In this document: piece after piece, positions 45,404-54,193 of the stretch
Position numbering within the stretch: position 1 is the stretch's first letter
Layout of the letters: every line of letters begins with the position of its first letter
Assembly: GCA_963745955.1 (NCBI GenBank)
Contig: CAVUZI010000008.1
Span: forward strand, 372,001 to 436,000
DNA: 64,000 nt
DNA from: Bog-756 sp963745955
GTDB lineage: Bacteria > Actinomycetota > Acidimicrobiia > Acidimicrobiales > RAAP-2
Direction of reading: 5' to 3'
Position numbers and translations under genes: made by a program
The notes under the pieces: model-generated
What the model was told of the DNA's origin: nothing
Seen by the model: only the letters and a program-made list of their open reading frames with translations
Databases searched by the model: none

Positions 45404-45783
45404 TCAGATCGTGTACTTCTGACCCTTCAGGAGGCTGATCCCCGTGGCGCCCTTTATGCAGAGCAGCAAGGTCCCGACCTGACCCTTCGTGATCGTCTTA
45501 TTCGTGCCACCCGTGACCGTAGCCGTCTCCTTGACCTCGGAGGACCCCTTGGCGCACTTGTCTGCCGTGACCGTGGCGTACTTGTACTTGGTCGTCAGTC
45601 GTACCGCTGTACCCTTCCAGAGTGATCACCGCGTGCTCGACTTTTGGTTCGCCGCCCGGGTGCCGGCGTCGTCGTACCCTTACCCTTCCAGGTGATCACC
45701 GCGGTGCTCGCCTTGAGGTTCGCCACCTCGGTTCCACTGCCACCGGTGCTGGCGGTGGGGGTGCAACTACCGAGGCGTCGCAT
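45404..45783 (-). pseudogene. Frameshifted small repeat-containing protein, family unknown
   Basis: Minus-strand frames joined across two breaks (near 45610 and 45690) give a chain with two related strands: NLKASTAVITWKGKGTTT and KSSTRVITLEG, then TAVRLTTKYKYATVTADKCAKGSS, VKETATVTGGTNKTITKGQVG and a C-terminus LLKGQKYTI ending at 45404. The Thr/Lys/Gly composition and paired Cys suggest a small secreted beta-sandwich. The start is unclear; upstream codons do not give a signal peptide. Whether it is decayed or misread cannot be told here. No name known. Confidence 0.4.
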
Positions 45784-45941
45784 GGCGCGGAACGGCGCTC
45801 AAGTTCGCCGAGCTTGGTACAGGTCGCAGTGGGTGCGCTCGCAGAGGGTCGAACCCCTCAAGGCCCCGATGACCGCTCAGGACGCCGCCGCCATCTGGCT
45901 GCTGCAGCCGGTGTAGGTAACCGGCCGGTCATGCCCGGTCC

Positions 45942-46993
45942 GTGGCCATCGTGCGGAGCCCCGCATTCACGTCCAGCCACCCCCCGTATCCACCGTTGGT
46001 CGGTGGCTCGATCGCCATGGCCTGGCTGGTCTCTGGTTCCGAGTCCTACCGACTCGGTGTGGTGATGGTGGCGCTGTTGAACGGACTGGCCATCTTCGCC
46101 GCCGCCAGCGCCATGGTGGAGCTCGCCGATCGGCTGATCATCCCGGACGACGGCCGACGACGACGGGCGATGATCCGGGGTGGTGGCATCGTCATGTCGG
46201 TGGTCCTGATCCTGGTCGCCTTTTCGGTCGGCGGCGCTCATGTCTCTGATGGCCTGGCCGACGTGCTGTGGGCTGCCGCGGCAGCCGGGGCGGTAGCGTA
46301 CGGGCTCGTGCTCCCGTGCGTTTGGGGCAACACAGGCGCCGCCCTCGTCCTGGCCTCGGTGGCCGGCACCACCAAAGGAGGATCGCATCTCGCGCGGTCA
46401 TCGTCGGTCTCGTTGCCGCTCGGGTGGTGCTGAGCGCTCCGTCCGCCGAACGCCGGCGGCTCGGCCGCGGGTCGGTGCTTTGTCTGCCGAGTCGTCCTTG
46501 GCGTGATCTGCATCTGGCCGCTGGTGACCCATCTCCTCGGCGCAGTGGCGGACGTTCCCAACATCGGCATACGCACGAGCCCCGATATCACCCGGCTCCA
46601 TGCCACTTGAGCGCCGCCTGGGCGGCGTTGCACATCCTGCCCGTGGCCATCGCCATCGCCCTTGTCGGAGCCTTCACCCTGGGCTCGGCCCGCCGGAGGG
46701 CGGGGTTGGGGGGAGACAGATGGGCTTCGGGCGTCGTCGTTGTCGGACTGGCCGTGGTGATCGGTGCCTACGTCTTCGGGCCCGGCGATGTGTTCGGTTG
46801 GCTGGGCACCTCTGCCGACCGGACCATGACGTTCCCCCTCCTCGGGTTGTGGTGGCTGGTGGCCACCTGGGTGCTCCTGGCCGTGGCCGAGGTCGGGCGC
46901 GAGGAGGGGCCGGACGCTCCGCACGTCACAGCCGCGGAGGCCCGGACGCTCGAGGACGACTCCCGATTCCGACGGGTGCTCAGCCGGCCATAG
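45942..46993 (+). pseudogene. Degenerate multi-pass membrane protein with at least three frameshifts
   Basis: Four stretches of helical membrane protein sequence occur in succession in different frames: LGVVMVALLNGLAIFAAASA to GAVAYGLVLPCVWGNT (to about 46380); RAVIVGLVAARVVLSAPSAE (near 46395-46450); VVLGVICIWPLVTHLLGAV and VPNIGIRTSPDITRLH (near 46495-46610); AWAALHILPVAIAIALVGAF to the end at 46993. Each is plausible coding sequence, and together they would form a protein of about 350 residues with eight or more helices. No family recognised. Either decayed or a stretch of poor sequence; the same applies to 45404-45783 beside it. Confidence 0.45.
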
Positions 46994-47027
46994 CCAGGTC
47001 GCGCAGGTGGATCGAACGGCTTCAGCC

Positions 47028-48260
47028 TCAGGCCTTGTCCGCCGCCTTCGGCTCCTTGGGAAGGCCGAGGACCCGCTCCCCGACGATGTTGCGTTGGATC
47101 TCGGCGGTCCCGCCCCAGATGGTCTCCGAGCGCGAGAAGAAGAACGATGCCTGCAGGTCGCTGACCGGGTAGTCGTCCCGTCCCCGTTTGAGTCGCACGT
47201 CGACGATGTCCTTCGGATCACCGGTGAGGATCTGGCCGTCGGGCCCGAGGATGTCCATGGCCAGGTCCATGGTCTGTTGATGGTGCTCCGACCAGAACAT
47301 CTTGTTGCAGGCACCCAGTGCGGCGGCGTGGTGGGTGCCGTTGAGCGAATCGGTCAGCGACCGGTAACCGTTGATCTGCATGATCTTGACATTGACCCAG
47401 GCCTCGGCCAGCCGCTGGCGGATCAGCGGATCGGACGCCTTGCCGTTCCCCCTGGCCACGGCGATGATCTGGTCGAGCTCGCGGGCGAACCGCCGGTGGC
47501 CGGTGGTGGCCGAGGAGCCCCGCTCGAACCCGAGCGTGGTCATGGCCACCTTCCAGCCGTTGTTCTCACCGCCGACCACGTTGCCCCGGGGACAGCGCGC
47601 ATTGGTGAAGAAGATCTCGTTGAAGTCGGCGCTCCCGTCCACCTGGGCGATGGGCCGGACCTCGATACCGGGCTGCTTCATGGGCACCAGCAGGTAGGAG
47701 ATGCCCGCGTGCTTGGGTGCATCGGGATCGGTCCGGGCCAACAGGAAGATGTAGTCGGCGAACTGGGCCTGGGTCGTCCACACCTTCTGGCCGTTGATCA
47801 CCCATTCGTCGCCGTCGAGCTCGGCCCTCGTCTTCAACGAGGCCAGGTCGCTGCCCGCGTCGGGCTCGGAGAACCCCTGGCACCAGGAGATGGTTCCGTC
47901 GAGGATGCCGGGGATGAACTCCTTCTTCTGCTCCTCGCTGGCCCACTGCAGGATGGTCGGTCCCACCAGCGTGTCGCCGAAGAAGTCGGCCCGCAGCGGC
48001 GCCTCCGCCCGGGCGAACTCCTCGTTCAGGACCACCGACTCCATCAGCGAGAGGCCCTTGCCCCCGTACTCCTTCGGCCAGGACGCGCAGATCCACCCGC
48101 CGGCGAACAGTTTCTTCGTCCACTCCCTGTTGAAGGCCCGCTTCTCGTCCCGGGTCATGGTGAAGCCCGGGGTGCCCCAGCCCTCGGGGAGGTTGTCCTC
48201 CAACCAGGTGCGGATCTCGGTCCGGAAGGCCTCTGTCTCGACGGGATAGCTGAGGTCCAC
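47028..48260 (-). CDS. Acyl-CoA dehydrogenase family protein
   Basis: About 410 residues from GTG 48260 (VDLSYPVETEAFRTEIRTWL). The usual order is present: YGGKGLSLMESVVLNEEFARA, the FAD/substrate segment WCQGFSEPDAGSDLASLKTRAE, VINGQKVWTTQAQFADYIFLLART, and near the end the cofactor-binding SETIWGGTAEIQRNIVGERVLGLPKEP. The TAEIQRN region and GTISWCQGFSEP form are those of the long-chain/side-chain ACADs numerous in actinobacteria. The usual catalytic Glu cannot be placed with certainty. It oxidises an acyl-CoA to the 2-enoyl-CoA. The frame stays open upstream of 48260, but that sequence is unrelated to the family. It stands alone, divergent from the MgtE-like gene. Confidence 0.9.
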   Translation of the reverse strand: MDLSYPVETEAFRTEIRTWLEDNLPEGWGTPGFTMTRDEKRAFNREWTKKLFAGGWICASWPKEYGGKGLSLMESVVLNEEFARAEAPLRADFFGDTLVGPTILQWASEEQKKEFIPGILDGTISWCQGFSEPDAGSDLASLKTRAELDGDEWVINGQKVWTTQAQFADYIFLLARTDPDAPKHAGISYLLVPMKQPGIEVRPIAQVDGSADFNEIFFTNARCPRGNVVGGENNGWKVAMTTLGFERGSSATTGHRRFARELDQIIAVARGNGKASDPLIRQRLAEAWVNVKIMQINGYRSLTDSLNGTHHAAALGACNKMFWSEHHQQTMDLAMDILGPDGQILTGDPKDIVDVRLKRGRDDYPVSDLQASFFFSRSETIWGGTAEIQRNIVGERVLGLPKEPKAADKA

Positions 48261-48785
48261 GCAGTCGACACTACCCGCTACCCGTGGGCGTTCCCGTCGT
48301 CGGCGGGTAGACTCGCAGCGCCGCATGCGCCACCGGGCGCGTGGGCCAGGACGTTCCAGCGGGGAGGTGTGGCCGATGAACCGGGGAGAAGAACCCCCAA
48401 GTGGATCCCGAGCGTCGTCCCCCTCCCCGGCCGGCACCGCCTGAGGCAAGCCGGGCTGTCGCCCGGTCCCGCCGGTTCGTGGGGGCGCCGCGTGTCGGAA
48501 CCACCGGCACGCCCCGTCCGAGCTCCGAATTCCGAACTCTCGAGGTACCCATGTCCCGGCCCGTCCTGCAGTGGTCGGCGCGTCCCGCGCCGGCCACCGG
48601 TCCACACCCTTGTCGACGATCCATCGGTATCTCTCGGGCGCTCGAGCGTCGTACCGGTGCGGACGCCGGCCCGTCCCCGCTCGGCGCCCCTCGCCAGCGG
48701 CCCATCGCGGCCAGGGTGACCGACGCGTGAGCGGCGGGCCACGTCCACTACTCGGGCCAGGTGCCCCGTCTACGCTGGGGTCCTG
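48261..48785. other. Divergent intergenic region with no supported gene
   Basis: These 525 bases separate the ACAD and MgtE_N-domain genes. They are GC-rich on both strands, and open frames cross them, but none has family sequence. Promoters for both neighbours are expected here; I see no clear pair of boxes. Confidence 0.5.
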
Positions 48786-50075
48786 ATGACCATGCAGACA
48801 GAGGCGAACGGCCCGGAGCTGAAGATCCTCCACCTCTCGAGCGTGGTCAAGCGGCCCTTGGTCGACAACACCGGCGATCGACTGGGGCGGGTCCAGGACC
48901 TGATCGTCCGCGCCGGTGAGGCTCCCCATCCACCGGTGGTCGGGCTGGTGGTCGACATCGGGGGCCGTGACCTCTTCGTCCCCATCTCGAAGGTGGCCGC
49001 CTTCGAGCCGGGTCGGGTCCGGTTCGACGGCAAGAAGGTCGACCTCCGGCGCTTCGAGCGGCGGCCCGGCGAACTGCTGCTGGCCCGGGACCTCCTGGCT
49101 CACCACCTGATCAATTTCGTGGGCGGCCGCCTGATCCGGGCCAACGAGATCGAGCTGGCCAAGGTCAACGGCACCTGGGAGGTCGTGGCCGTCGACCCGT
49201 CGAGCCGTTCGTTCTTGCGCCGGCTGCTCCCCGGGCTTCACCACGAGCACGCCGAACCGGGGGCGATCGTCGACTGGGCCAGCATCGAGCCCTTCGTCGC
49301 CCACGTCCCGTCGTCCCGACTCAGGATCCCCTACCGGAAGCTGGCCAAGCTCCACCCGGCCCAGATCGCCGACCTGGTGGAGGCGGCGTCGCACGACGAG
49401 GGCGAGGAGATCATCGAGGCGGTGGCTGCCGATCGTGAGCTGGAGGCCGATGTCTTCGAGGAGTTGGACACCGAGCACCAGGTGGAGTTCGTGCGAAACC
49501 GTTCCAACGAGGAGGCCGCCCGCCTGTTGGCCTCCATGGCTCCCGATGATGCTGCGGACCTCATCACCGAGGTCGACCAGGATCGTCGGCTTCCCATCCT
49601 CAACCTGCTCCCCGAGCCCCAGCAGCACAAGATCCGCTCTCTCCTCAGCTACAACCCGGAGACCGCCGGTGGCTTGATGAGCCCCGACTTCTTGAGCATG
49701 CCGGCCGGCTCGACCATCGCCGGGGTACTCGAGGCGGTCCGCACCAACTCAGCCCCCCCCGAGACGCTCAACGTCGTCTTCGGCGTCGACGAGGAGGGGC
49801 ACCTGGTCGGATCGGCATCGACGGTCCGCCTGGTCCAGGCCGATCCTTCCAACCAGCTGGCATCGATCCTCGAGCCGGAACCGGTCCACATGCATCCCGA
49901 CTGGGACCTCGGGGCCATCGTTCGCACCATGTCCGACTTCAATCTGATCGTCGTGCCCGTGCTCGACCCCGACCATCGAGAGATCCTCGGTGTGGTGACG
50001 GTCGACGATGTCCTGGAGCTGTTGCTCCCGACGGGGTGGAGACGCGATTTCGGTCGGACGGCGGTCGAGGAGTAG
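48786..50075 (+). CDS. Membrane-less MgtE N-terminal/CBS domain protein with PRC-barrel start
   Basis: A 429-residue soluble protein. Residues about 14-80 form a PRC-barrel-like fold (VVKRPLVDNTGDRLGRVQDLIV); about 185-285 match the MgtE_N superhelix (LAKLHPAQIADLVEAASHDEGEEII, FEELDTEHQVEFV, MAPDDAADLITEV, LLSYNPETAGGLMSPDF); two CBS modules follow to 425, with VVPVLDPDHREILGVVTVDDVLELLLP at the end. In the MgtE channel these parts sense Mg2+ and gate the pore; here the membrane domain is lacking. The next gene on the strand is an Nramp-like transporter, so this protein probably senses Mg2+ or nucleotide and controls it in trans. Confidence 0.87.
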   Translation: MTMQTEANGPELKILHLSSVVKRPLVDNTGDRLGRVQDLIVRAGEAPHPPVVGLVVDIGGRDLFVPISKVAAFEPGRVRFDGKKVDLRRFERRPGELLLARDLLAHHLINFVGGRLIRANEIELAKVNGTWEVVAVDPSSRSFLRRLLPGLHHEHAEPGAIVDWASIEPFVAHVPSSRLRIPYRKLAKLHPAQIADLVEAASHDEGEEIIEAVAADRELEADVFEELDTEHQVEFVRNRSNEEAARLLASMAPDDAADLITEVDQDRRLPILNLLPEPQQHKIRSLLSYNPETAGGLMSPDFLSMPAGSTIAGVLEAVRTNSAPPETLNVVFGVDEEGHLVGSASTVRLVQADPSNQLASILEPEPVHMHPDWDLGAIVRTMSDFNLIVVPVLDPDHREILGVVTVDDVLELLLPTGWRRDFGRTAVEE

Positions 50076-50354
50076 GCCGTGGACGAGGAGCGAAAACCCG
50101 ACCAGGGCGCTGAGGGTAGCCGGCTGTCGTCCGTCGAGCCCTAGGGCACGGCACCGCTCACCTCCTCCGTCCTCCGGGGCCGGAACGACCCATGTGGGAC
50201 GTGACGGGTCCGGACCCCACCGATCCGGGAGTCCACGCCGTGGCCCCCCGCTCTCCAATCCGATCCGATCAGTTGCAGGTCTCCGACCTGGCGCGCGTCC
50301 GCCACCGGCGACCCAACACCGACTGCGCCTGTTGCTGCCCGAAGGAGGTGAACC

Positions 50355-51977
50355 ATGGCCGACGACACGTCGGAAAACGACGCATCGACCGCGGTCCTCG
50401 ACGAGGCCCACGTCGGTGACATCCAGGGAGCCTTCGGGACCATCCGCCAGCACGACCTGGACACCCGGCGGTCGTGGCGGGCGCGGGTGCTCACCCTGCT
50501 GGCCATCATGGGCCCCGGGCTCATCGTCATGGTCGGGGACAACGACGCCGGCGGTGTGGCCACCTACGCCCAGGCGGGGCAGAACTACGGGCTCACCCTG
50601 CTGTGGACCTTGCCGCTGCTGATCCCGGTCCTGGTGGTCAACCAGGAGATGGTCGTGCGTCTCGGCGCGGTCACCGGTGTGGGGCACGCCCGGCTGATCA
50701 ACGAGCGGTTCGGCAGGTTCTGGGGGGCCTTCTCGGTCGGCGATCTCTTCATCCTCAACTTCTTGACCATCGCCACGGAGTTCATCGGCGTGAGCCTGGC
50801 CCTCCAGTACTTCGGGATCAGCGAGTACATCTCGGTCCCGATCGCCGCGGTGGCCCTCGTGGCCATGACCGCCACCGGGAGCTTCAGGCGGTGGGAGCGC
50901 TTCATGTTCGTCTTCATCGCGGTGAACTTCCTCGTCATCCCCTTGGCCGTGTTCAGCCATCCGGCGGCCGGCCCGTTCTTCAAGGGTTTCGTCACGCCCG
51001 GGGTGCAGGGGGGGTTCGACTCCACGTCGGTCCTGTTGATCATCGCCATCGTCGGGACCACGGTCGCTCCTTGGCAGCTGTTCTTCCAGCAGTCCAACAT
51101 CGTGGACAAGCGGATCACCCCCCGGTGGATCAACTACGAGCGAGCCGACACCGTGATCGGGTCACTCATCACGGTGTTCGCCGCCTCCCTGCTGATGGCC
51201 GTGGCGGCCTCGGCCTTCGGTGGTACGGCGCTGGCCGGGCACTTCACCAACGCGGGCGGGGTGGCCCGGGGCCTCAACCACTATGTCGGCCATGCCTCCG
51301 GTGCCATCTTCGCCGTCATCCTCCTCAACGCCTCGATCATCGGTGCCGCCTCGGTGACCCTGGCCACCTCCTACGCATTCGGCGACATGTTCGGAGCCCA
51401 TCACTCCCTGCACCGGAGCTGGCGGGACGCCAAGTTCTTCTACGGCGCCTTCACCACCATGGTGGTGGTGGCGGCCGGCATCGTGATCATCCCGCGGGCC
51501 CCGCTCGGGGTCATCACCACCGCTGTCCAGGCCCTGGCCGGCGTGCTCCTGCCCAGTGCCACGATCTTCCTGCTGATGCTGTGCAACGACAAGGAGGTGT
51601 TGGGCCCGTGGGTCAATCGACCCTGGCTCAACGTGCTGGCGACGGGGATCGTCTCGATCCTGTTGGTGCTGTCGCTCATCCTGATGACCTCCACCCTGTT
51701 CAGCCACATCGACATCGATGAGCTGGCGGCGGTGCTGGGCGGGATCCTGATCGCGGGCTTTGGCATCGGGGGGGCTCTCTACGCCCGTTCCCTGCGGCGC
51801 CAACCGCCGGAGCCGGTCACGCCGATGGCCAAACGGGCCACCTGGCGCATGCCGGCCCTCAATCTCCTGCAGCGTCCCACCTGGTCACGCGGCCGGCTCC
51901 TGACCATGTATCTGCTGCGCGGCTACCTGGTGATCGCGGTGTTGTTGCTGTTGGTCAAGGCCATCGAGCTCAGCTAG
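50355..51977 (+). CDS. Nramp-family divalent metal transporter, NRMT-like variant
   Basis: A 540-residue, eleven-to-twelve-helix protein. The start ATG has a strong AAGGAGGTG site just upstream (50342-50350). Helix 1 reads GPGLIVMVGDNDAGGVATYAQAG: the Asp of the DPGN motif is kept (Asp64) but Pro and Asn become Ala and Gly. Helix 6 reads TTVAPWQLFFQQ (APWQ 238-241) where Mn/Fe transporters have MPHN. Loss of this Met is the change reported for the Nramp-related Mg2+ transporters. Together with the MgtE_N/CBS gene 279 bases upstream, Mg2+ (or Mn2+) uptake is more likely than Fe2+. The region 50076-50354 shows no gene. Confidence 0.87.
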   Translation: MADDTSENDASTAVLDEAHVGDIQGAFGTIRQHDLDTRRSWRARVLTLLAIMGPGLIVMVGDNDAGGVATYAQAGQNYGLTLLWTLPLLIPVLVVNQEMVVRLGAVTGVGHARLINERFGRFWGAFSVGDLFILNFLTIATEFIGVSLALQYFGISEYISVPIAAVALVAMTATGSFRRWERFMFVFIAVNFLVIPLAVFSHPAAGPFFKGFVTPGVQGGFDSTSVLLIIAIVGTTVAPWQLFFQQSNIVDKRITPRWINYERADTVIGSLITVFAASLLMAVAASAFGGTALAGHFTNAGGVARGLNHYVGHASGAIFAVILLNASIIGAASVTLATSYAFGDMFGAHHSLHRSWRDAKFFYGAFTTMVVVAAGIVIIPRAPLGVITTAVQALAGVLLPSATIFLLMLCNDKEVLGPWVNRPWLNVLATGIVSILLVLSLILMTSTLFSHIDIDELAAVLGGILIAGFGIGGALYARSLRRQPPEPVTPMAKRATWRMPALNLLQRPTWSRGRLLTMYLLRGYLVIAVLLLLVKAIELS

Positions 51978-52061
51978 TGGCCCCGAGGAGGATCCGGTTT
52001 GCGTCGAAGTGCCTGGCCGGGGGAGTATCTGGGCTCATGTGCCTGCTCGCCTCGGTTGTCC

Positions 52062-53423
52062 ATGCCTAGCTTCGGGCTCAGACGGCACAAGATCAAGGGC
52101 CCCGCCACTCCGCCACCCGCCCCAGAGCGGATCGCCCCCCGGCCCCCGGCACCCGGAGGGCTCCGTATCGCCTTTCTGGTCTACCGGGGCAACCCGCGCT
52201 GCGGCGGACAGGGGGTCTACACACGGCACCTGACCCGCGAGCTGGTCGCCCTCGGCCATTCGGTCGAGGTGTTCGCGGGCCAGCCGTGGCCCGAGGTGGA
52301 CGACGGGATCGGCTTCACCCCGGTTCCGGGTCTGGACCTCTACCGCGACCCTGATCCCTTCCGGATCCCCAAACTGCGCGAGTTCCGCAACTGCTATCCG
52401 CCGTCGGTGGCGGCGCTGGAGTTCGGGGTGATGTGCACGGCGGGGTTCCCGGAGCCGTGGACGTTCAGCCTCAGGGTCCGCCGCCTGCTGGCCGAGCGGC
52501 TCGACGAGTTCGACCTGGTACACGACAACCAGTGCCTGGGCAACGGGATCATGGGCATGATCGAAGACGGATGGCCGGTGCTGACCACCCTTCACCACCC
52601 CATCACGGTGGATCGGCAGCTGGCCCTCAGCCACGCCACCAACCCCTGGCAGCAGTTCACCCAGCGCCGGTGGTTCGGTTTCCTGCGCATGCAGGTCAAG
52701 GTGGCCCGGGCCCTGCCCCGGGTGGTCACGGTGTCCGAGTCCTCCAAGGCGGACATCGCCACCCAGATGGGGGTGGCACTCGAGCGCATGACCGTGGTGC
52801 CGGTCGGCGTCGACCACACCGTCTTCCGACCGCGCGAGGAAGTCGAGCCGGTGCCAGGCCGGATCATGGTGACGTCGTCGTCCGATGTCCCCATGAAGGG
52901 TCTGGTGCCGCTGCTCGAGGCCGTGGCCAAGCTCCGTACGGAGCGGGACGTCGAATTGGTGGTCATCGGCAACCCCCGCGCCGACGGGCGGGTGGCCAAG
53001 GCCATCAAGCGGCTCGACCTGGCCCCGATCGTCAGGTGCGTGACCGGGATCAGCGATGACGAGCTGGCCCGCAACTACGCGCGGGCGCAGGTGGCGGTGG
53101 TGCCGTCCCTGTACGAAGGCTTCTCGTTGCCGGCCATCGAGGCCATGGCCTGCGGCGTGGCCCTGGTCGCCACCACCGGCGGGGCGTTGCCCGAGGTGGT
53201 GGGCACCGACGGGGTCACCGGTCTGCTGGTCGAACCCGACGACCCCGGGGCGCTGGCCGTGGCCATCGGTCGCCTGCTGGACGACGACGAGCTGCGCCGA
53301 CGTCTCGGAGCCTCGGGCCGCGAGCGGGTGCTCGGCCGGTTCACCTGGCAGGTGACGGCGGCGGGCACCGCGGCGGAGTACCGGGCGCTCCTGGCCCAAC
53401 AGAGGGAGAACCAGCCATGCTGA
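52062..53423 (+). CDS. Family 4 glycosyltransferase
   Basis: A 453-residue GT-B protein; ATG 52062 gives a short basic, Pro-rich tail before IAFLVYRGNPRCGGQGVYTRHLTREL (the GGxG loop). Later motifs: VVTVSESSKADIATQMG, VVPVGVDHTVFRP, MVTSSSDVPMKGLVPLLEAV, and the sugar-nucleotide site VVPSLYEGFSLPAIEAMACGVALVATTGGALPEV with its E-x7-E. It is the first gene of a three-gene operon with overlapping ends: methyltransferase starts before this stop and the cyclase-fold gene overlaps that in turn. Donor and acceptor unknown; GDP-mannose or UDP-sugar and a lipid acceptor are typical. Confidence 0.87.
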   Translation: MPSFGLRRHKIKGPATPPPAPERIAPRPPAPGGLRIAFLVYRGNPRCGGQGVYTRHLTRELVALGHSVEVFAGQPWPEVDDGIGFTPVPGLDLYRDPDPFRIPKLREFRNCYPPSVAALEFGVMCTAGFPEPWTFSLRVRRLLAERLDEFDLVHDNQCLGNGIMGMIEDGWPVLTTLHHPITVDRQLALSHATNPWQQFTQRRWFGFLRMQVKVARALPRVVTVSESSKADIATQMGVALERMTVVPVGVDHTVFRPREEVEPVPGRIMVTSSSDVPMKGLVPLLEAVAKLRTERDVELVVIGNPRADGRVAKAIKRLDLAPIVRCVTGISDDELARNYARAQVAVVPSLYEGFSLPAIEAMACGVALVATTGGALPEVVGTDGVTGLLVEPDDPGALAVAIGRLLDDDELRRRLGASGRERVLGRFTWQVTAAGTAAEYRALLAQQRENQPC

Positions 53424-54193
53424 CCGTCGATTACGCCAGACTCGGAGTCAGGGCGGGCGACCGCCTCCTCGACCTGGGATGCGGTTTCGGACGCCACGCC
53501 TATCAGGCCGCGCGCCTGGGCGCCCAGGTGGTGGCGCTCGACGCCGGCGCCGACGAGGTCCGCAACGTGCTGGACACGTTCGGCGCCATGGCCGTCGCCG
53601 GGGAGCTCGACGCCGACACGGCCAGGTTGGGAGCGGTGCGGGGCGACGCCCTCCGGCTGCCCTTCGCCGACGGCTCCTTCGACCGGGTGATCGCCTCCGA
53701 GGTGCTCGAGCACATCCCCGACGACGAGGCGGCCATGGCCGAACTGGCCCGGGTGCTCCGAGCGGGTGGTTCCATGGCCGTGACCGTTCCTCGCTGCGGC
53801 CCGGAGTTCGTGAACTGGGCGCTCTCCGACGACTACCACAACGTGCCCGGCGGGCATGTGCGGATCTACCGGCAGAGCCAGCTGGTCGACCGGCTGCAGG
53901 GCACCGGCCTCCGAGCGGTCGGGCGCCACCACGCCCACGGCCTCCATGCCCCCTACTGGTGGCTCCGGTGCCTGGTCGGACCGACCAACGACACCCACCC
54001 CGCCGTCTCCACCTACCACCGGTTGCTGGTGTGGGACATCGAGAAGGCCCCCAAGGTGACCCGGTACGCCGATCGGGTGCTCAACCCGCTGGTCGGGAAG
54101 AGCCTGGTGGTCTACCTGGAAAAGCCGGCGGCTCCCGGCCTCGACGGCTCGCCCGGCGAACGGGTTCCGGCCGGCGCAGAGGCGGTGGCGTGA
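53417..54193 (+). CDS. Class I SAM-dependent methyltransferase of the GT4-cyclase operon
   Basis: A 258-residue protein overlapping the GT4 gene by seven bases. RLLDLGCGFGRHAYQAARLGA (14-34) is motif I, VVALDAGADEV motif II, LRLPFADGSFDRVIASEVLEHIPDD the motif IV region and LARVLRAGGSMAVTVPR motif V. It is a Methyltransf_11 protein; the C-terminal part with QLVDRLQGTGLRAVGRHHAHGLHAPYWWL is conserved in the group that accompanies GT4 genes. Likely methylates the lipid or sugar product of the GT4 enzyme. Its stop overlaps the next start (GTGA). Confidence 0.87.
   Translation: MLTVDYARLGVRAGDRLLDLGCGFGRHAYQAARLGAQVVALDAGADEVRNVLDTFGAMAVAGELDADTARLGAVRGDALRLPFADGSFDRVIASEVLEHIPDDEAAMAELARVLRAGGSMAVTVPRCGPEFVNWALSDDYHNVPGGHVRIYRQSQLVDRLQGTGLRAVGRHHAHGLHAPYWWLRCLVGPTNDTHPAVSTYHRLLVWDIEKAPKVTRYADRVLNPLVGKSLVVYLEKPAAPGLDGSPGERVPAGAEAVA

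Noticed and set aside
45820..45880. tRNA-like T-arm (GGTTCGACC on the minus strand)
   Set aside because: No matching acceptor stem, anticodon arm or D arm can be found at the right distances.
48261..48785. Continuation of the acyl-CoA dehydrogenase frame far upstream of 48260
   Set aside because: The upstream codons encode Arg/Gly-rich sequence unlike the family; the family N-terminus begins at GTG 48260.
50076..50354. Possible Mg2+ or Mn2+ riboswitch upstream of the Nramp gene
   Set aside because: Neither the M-box nor the yybP-ykoY conserved loops could be found by eye.
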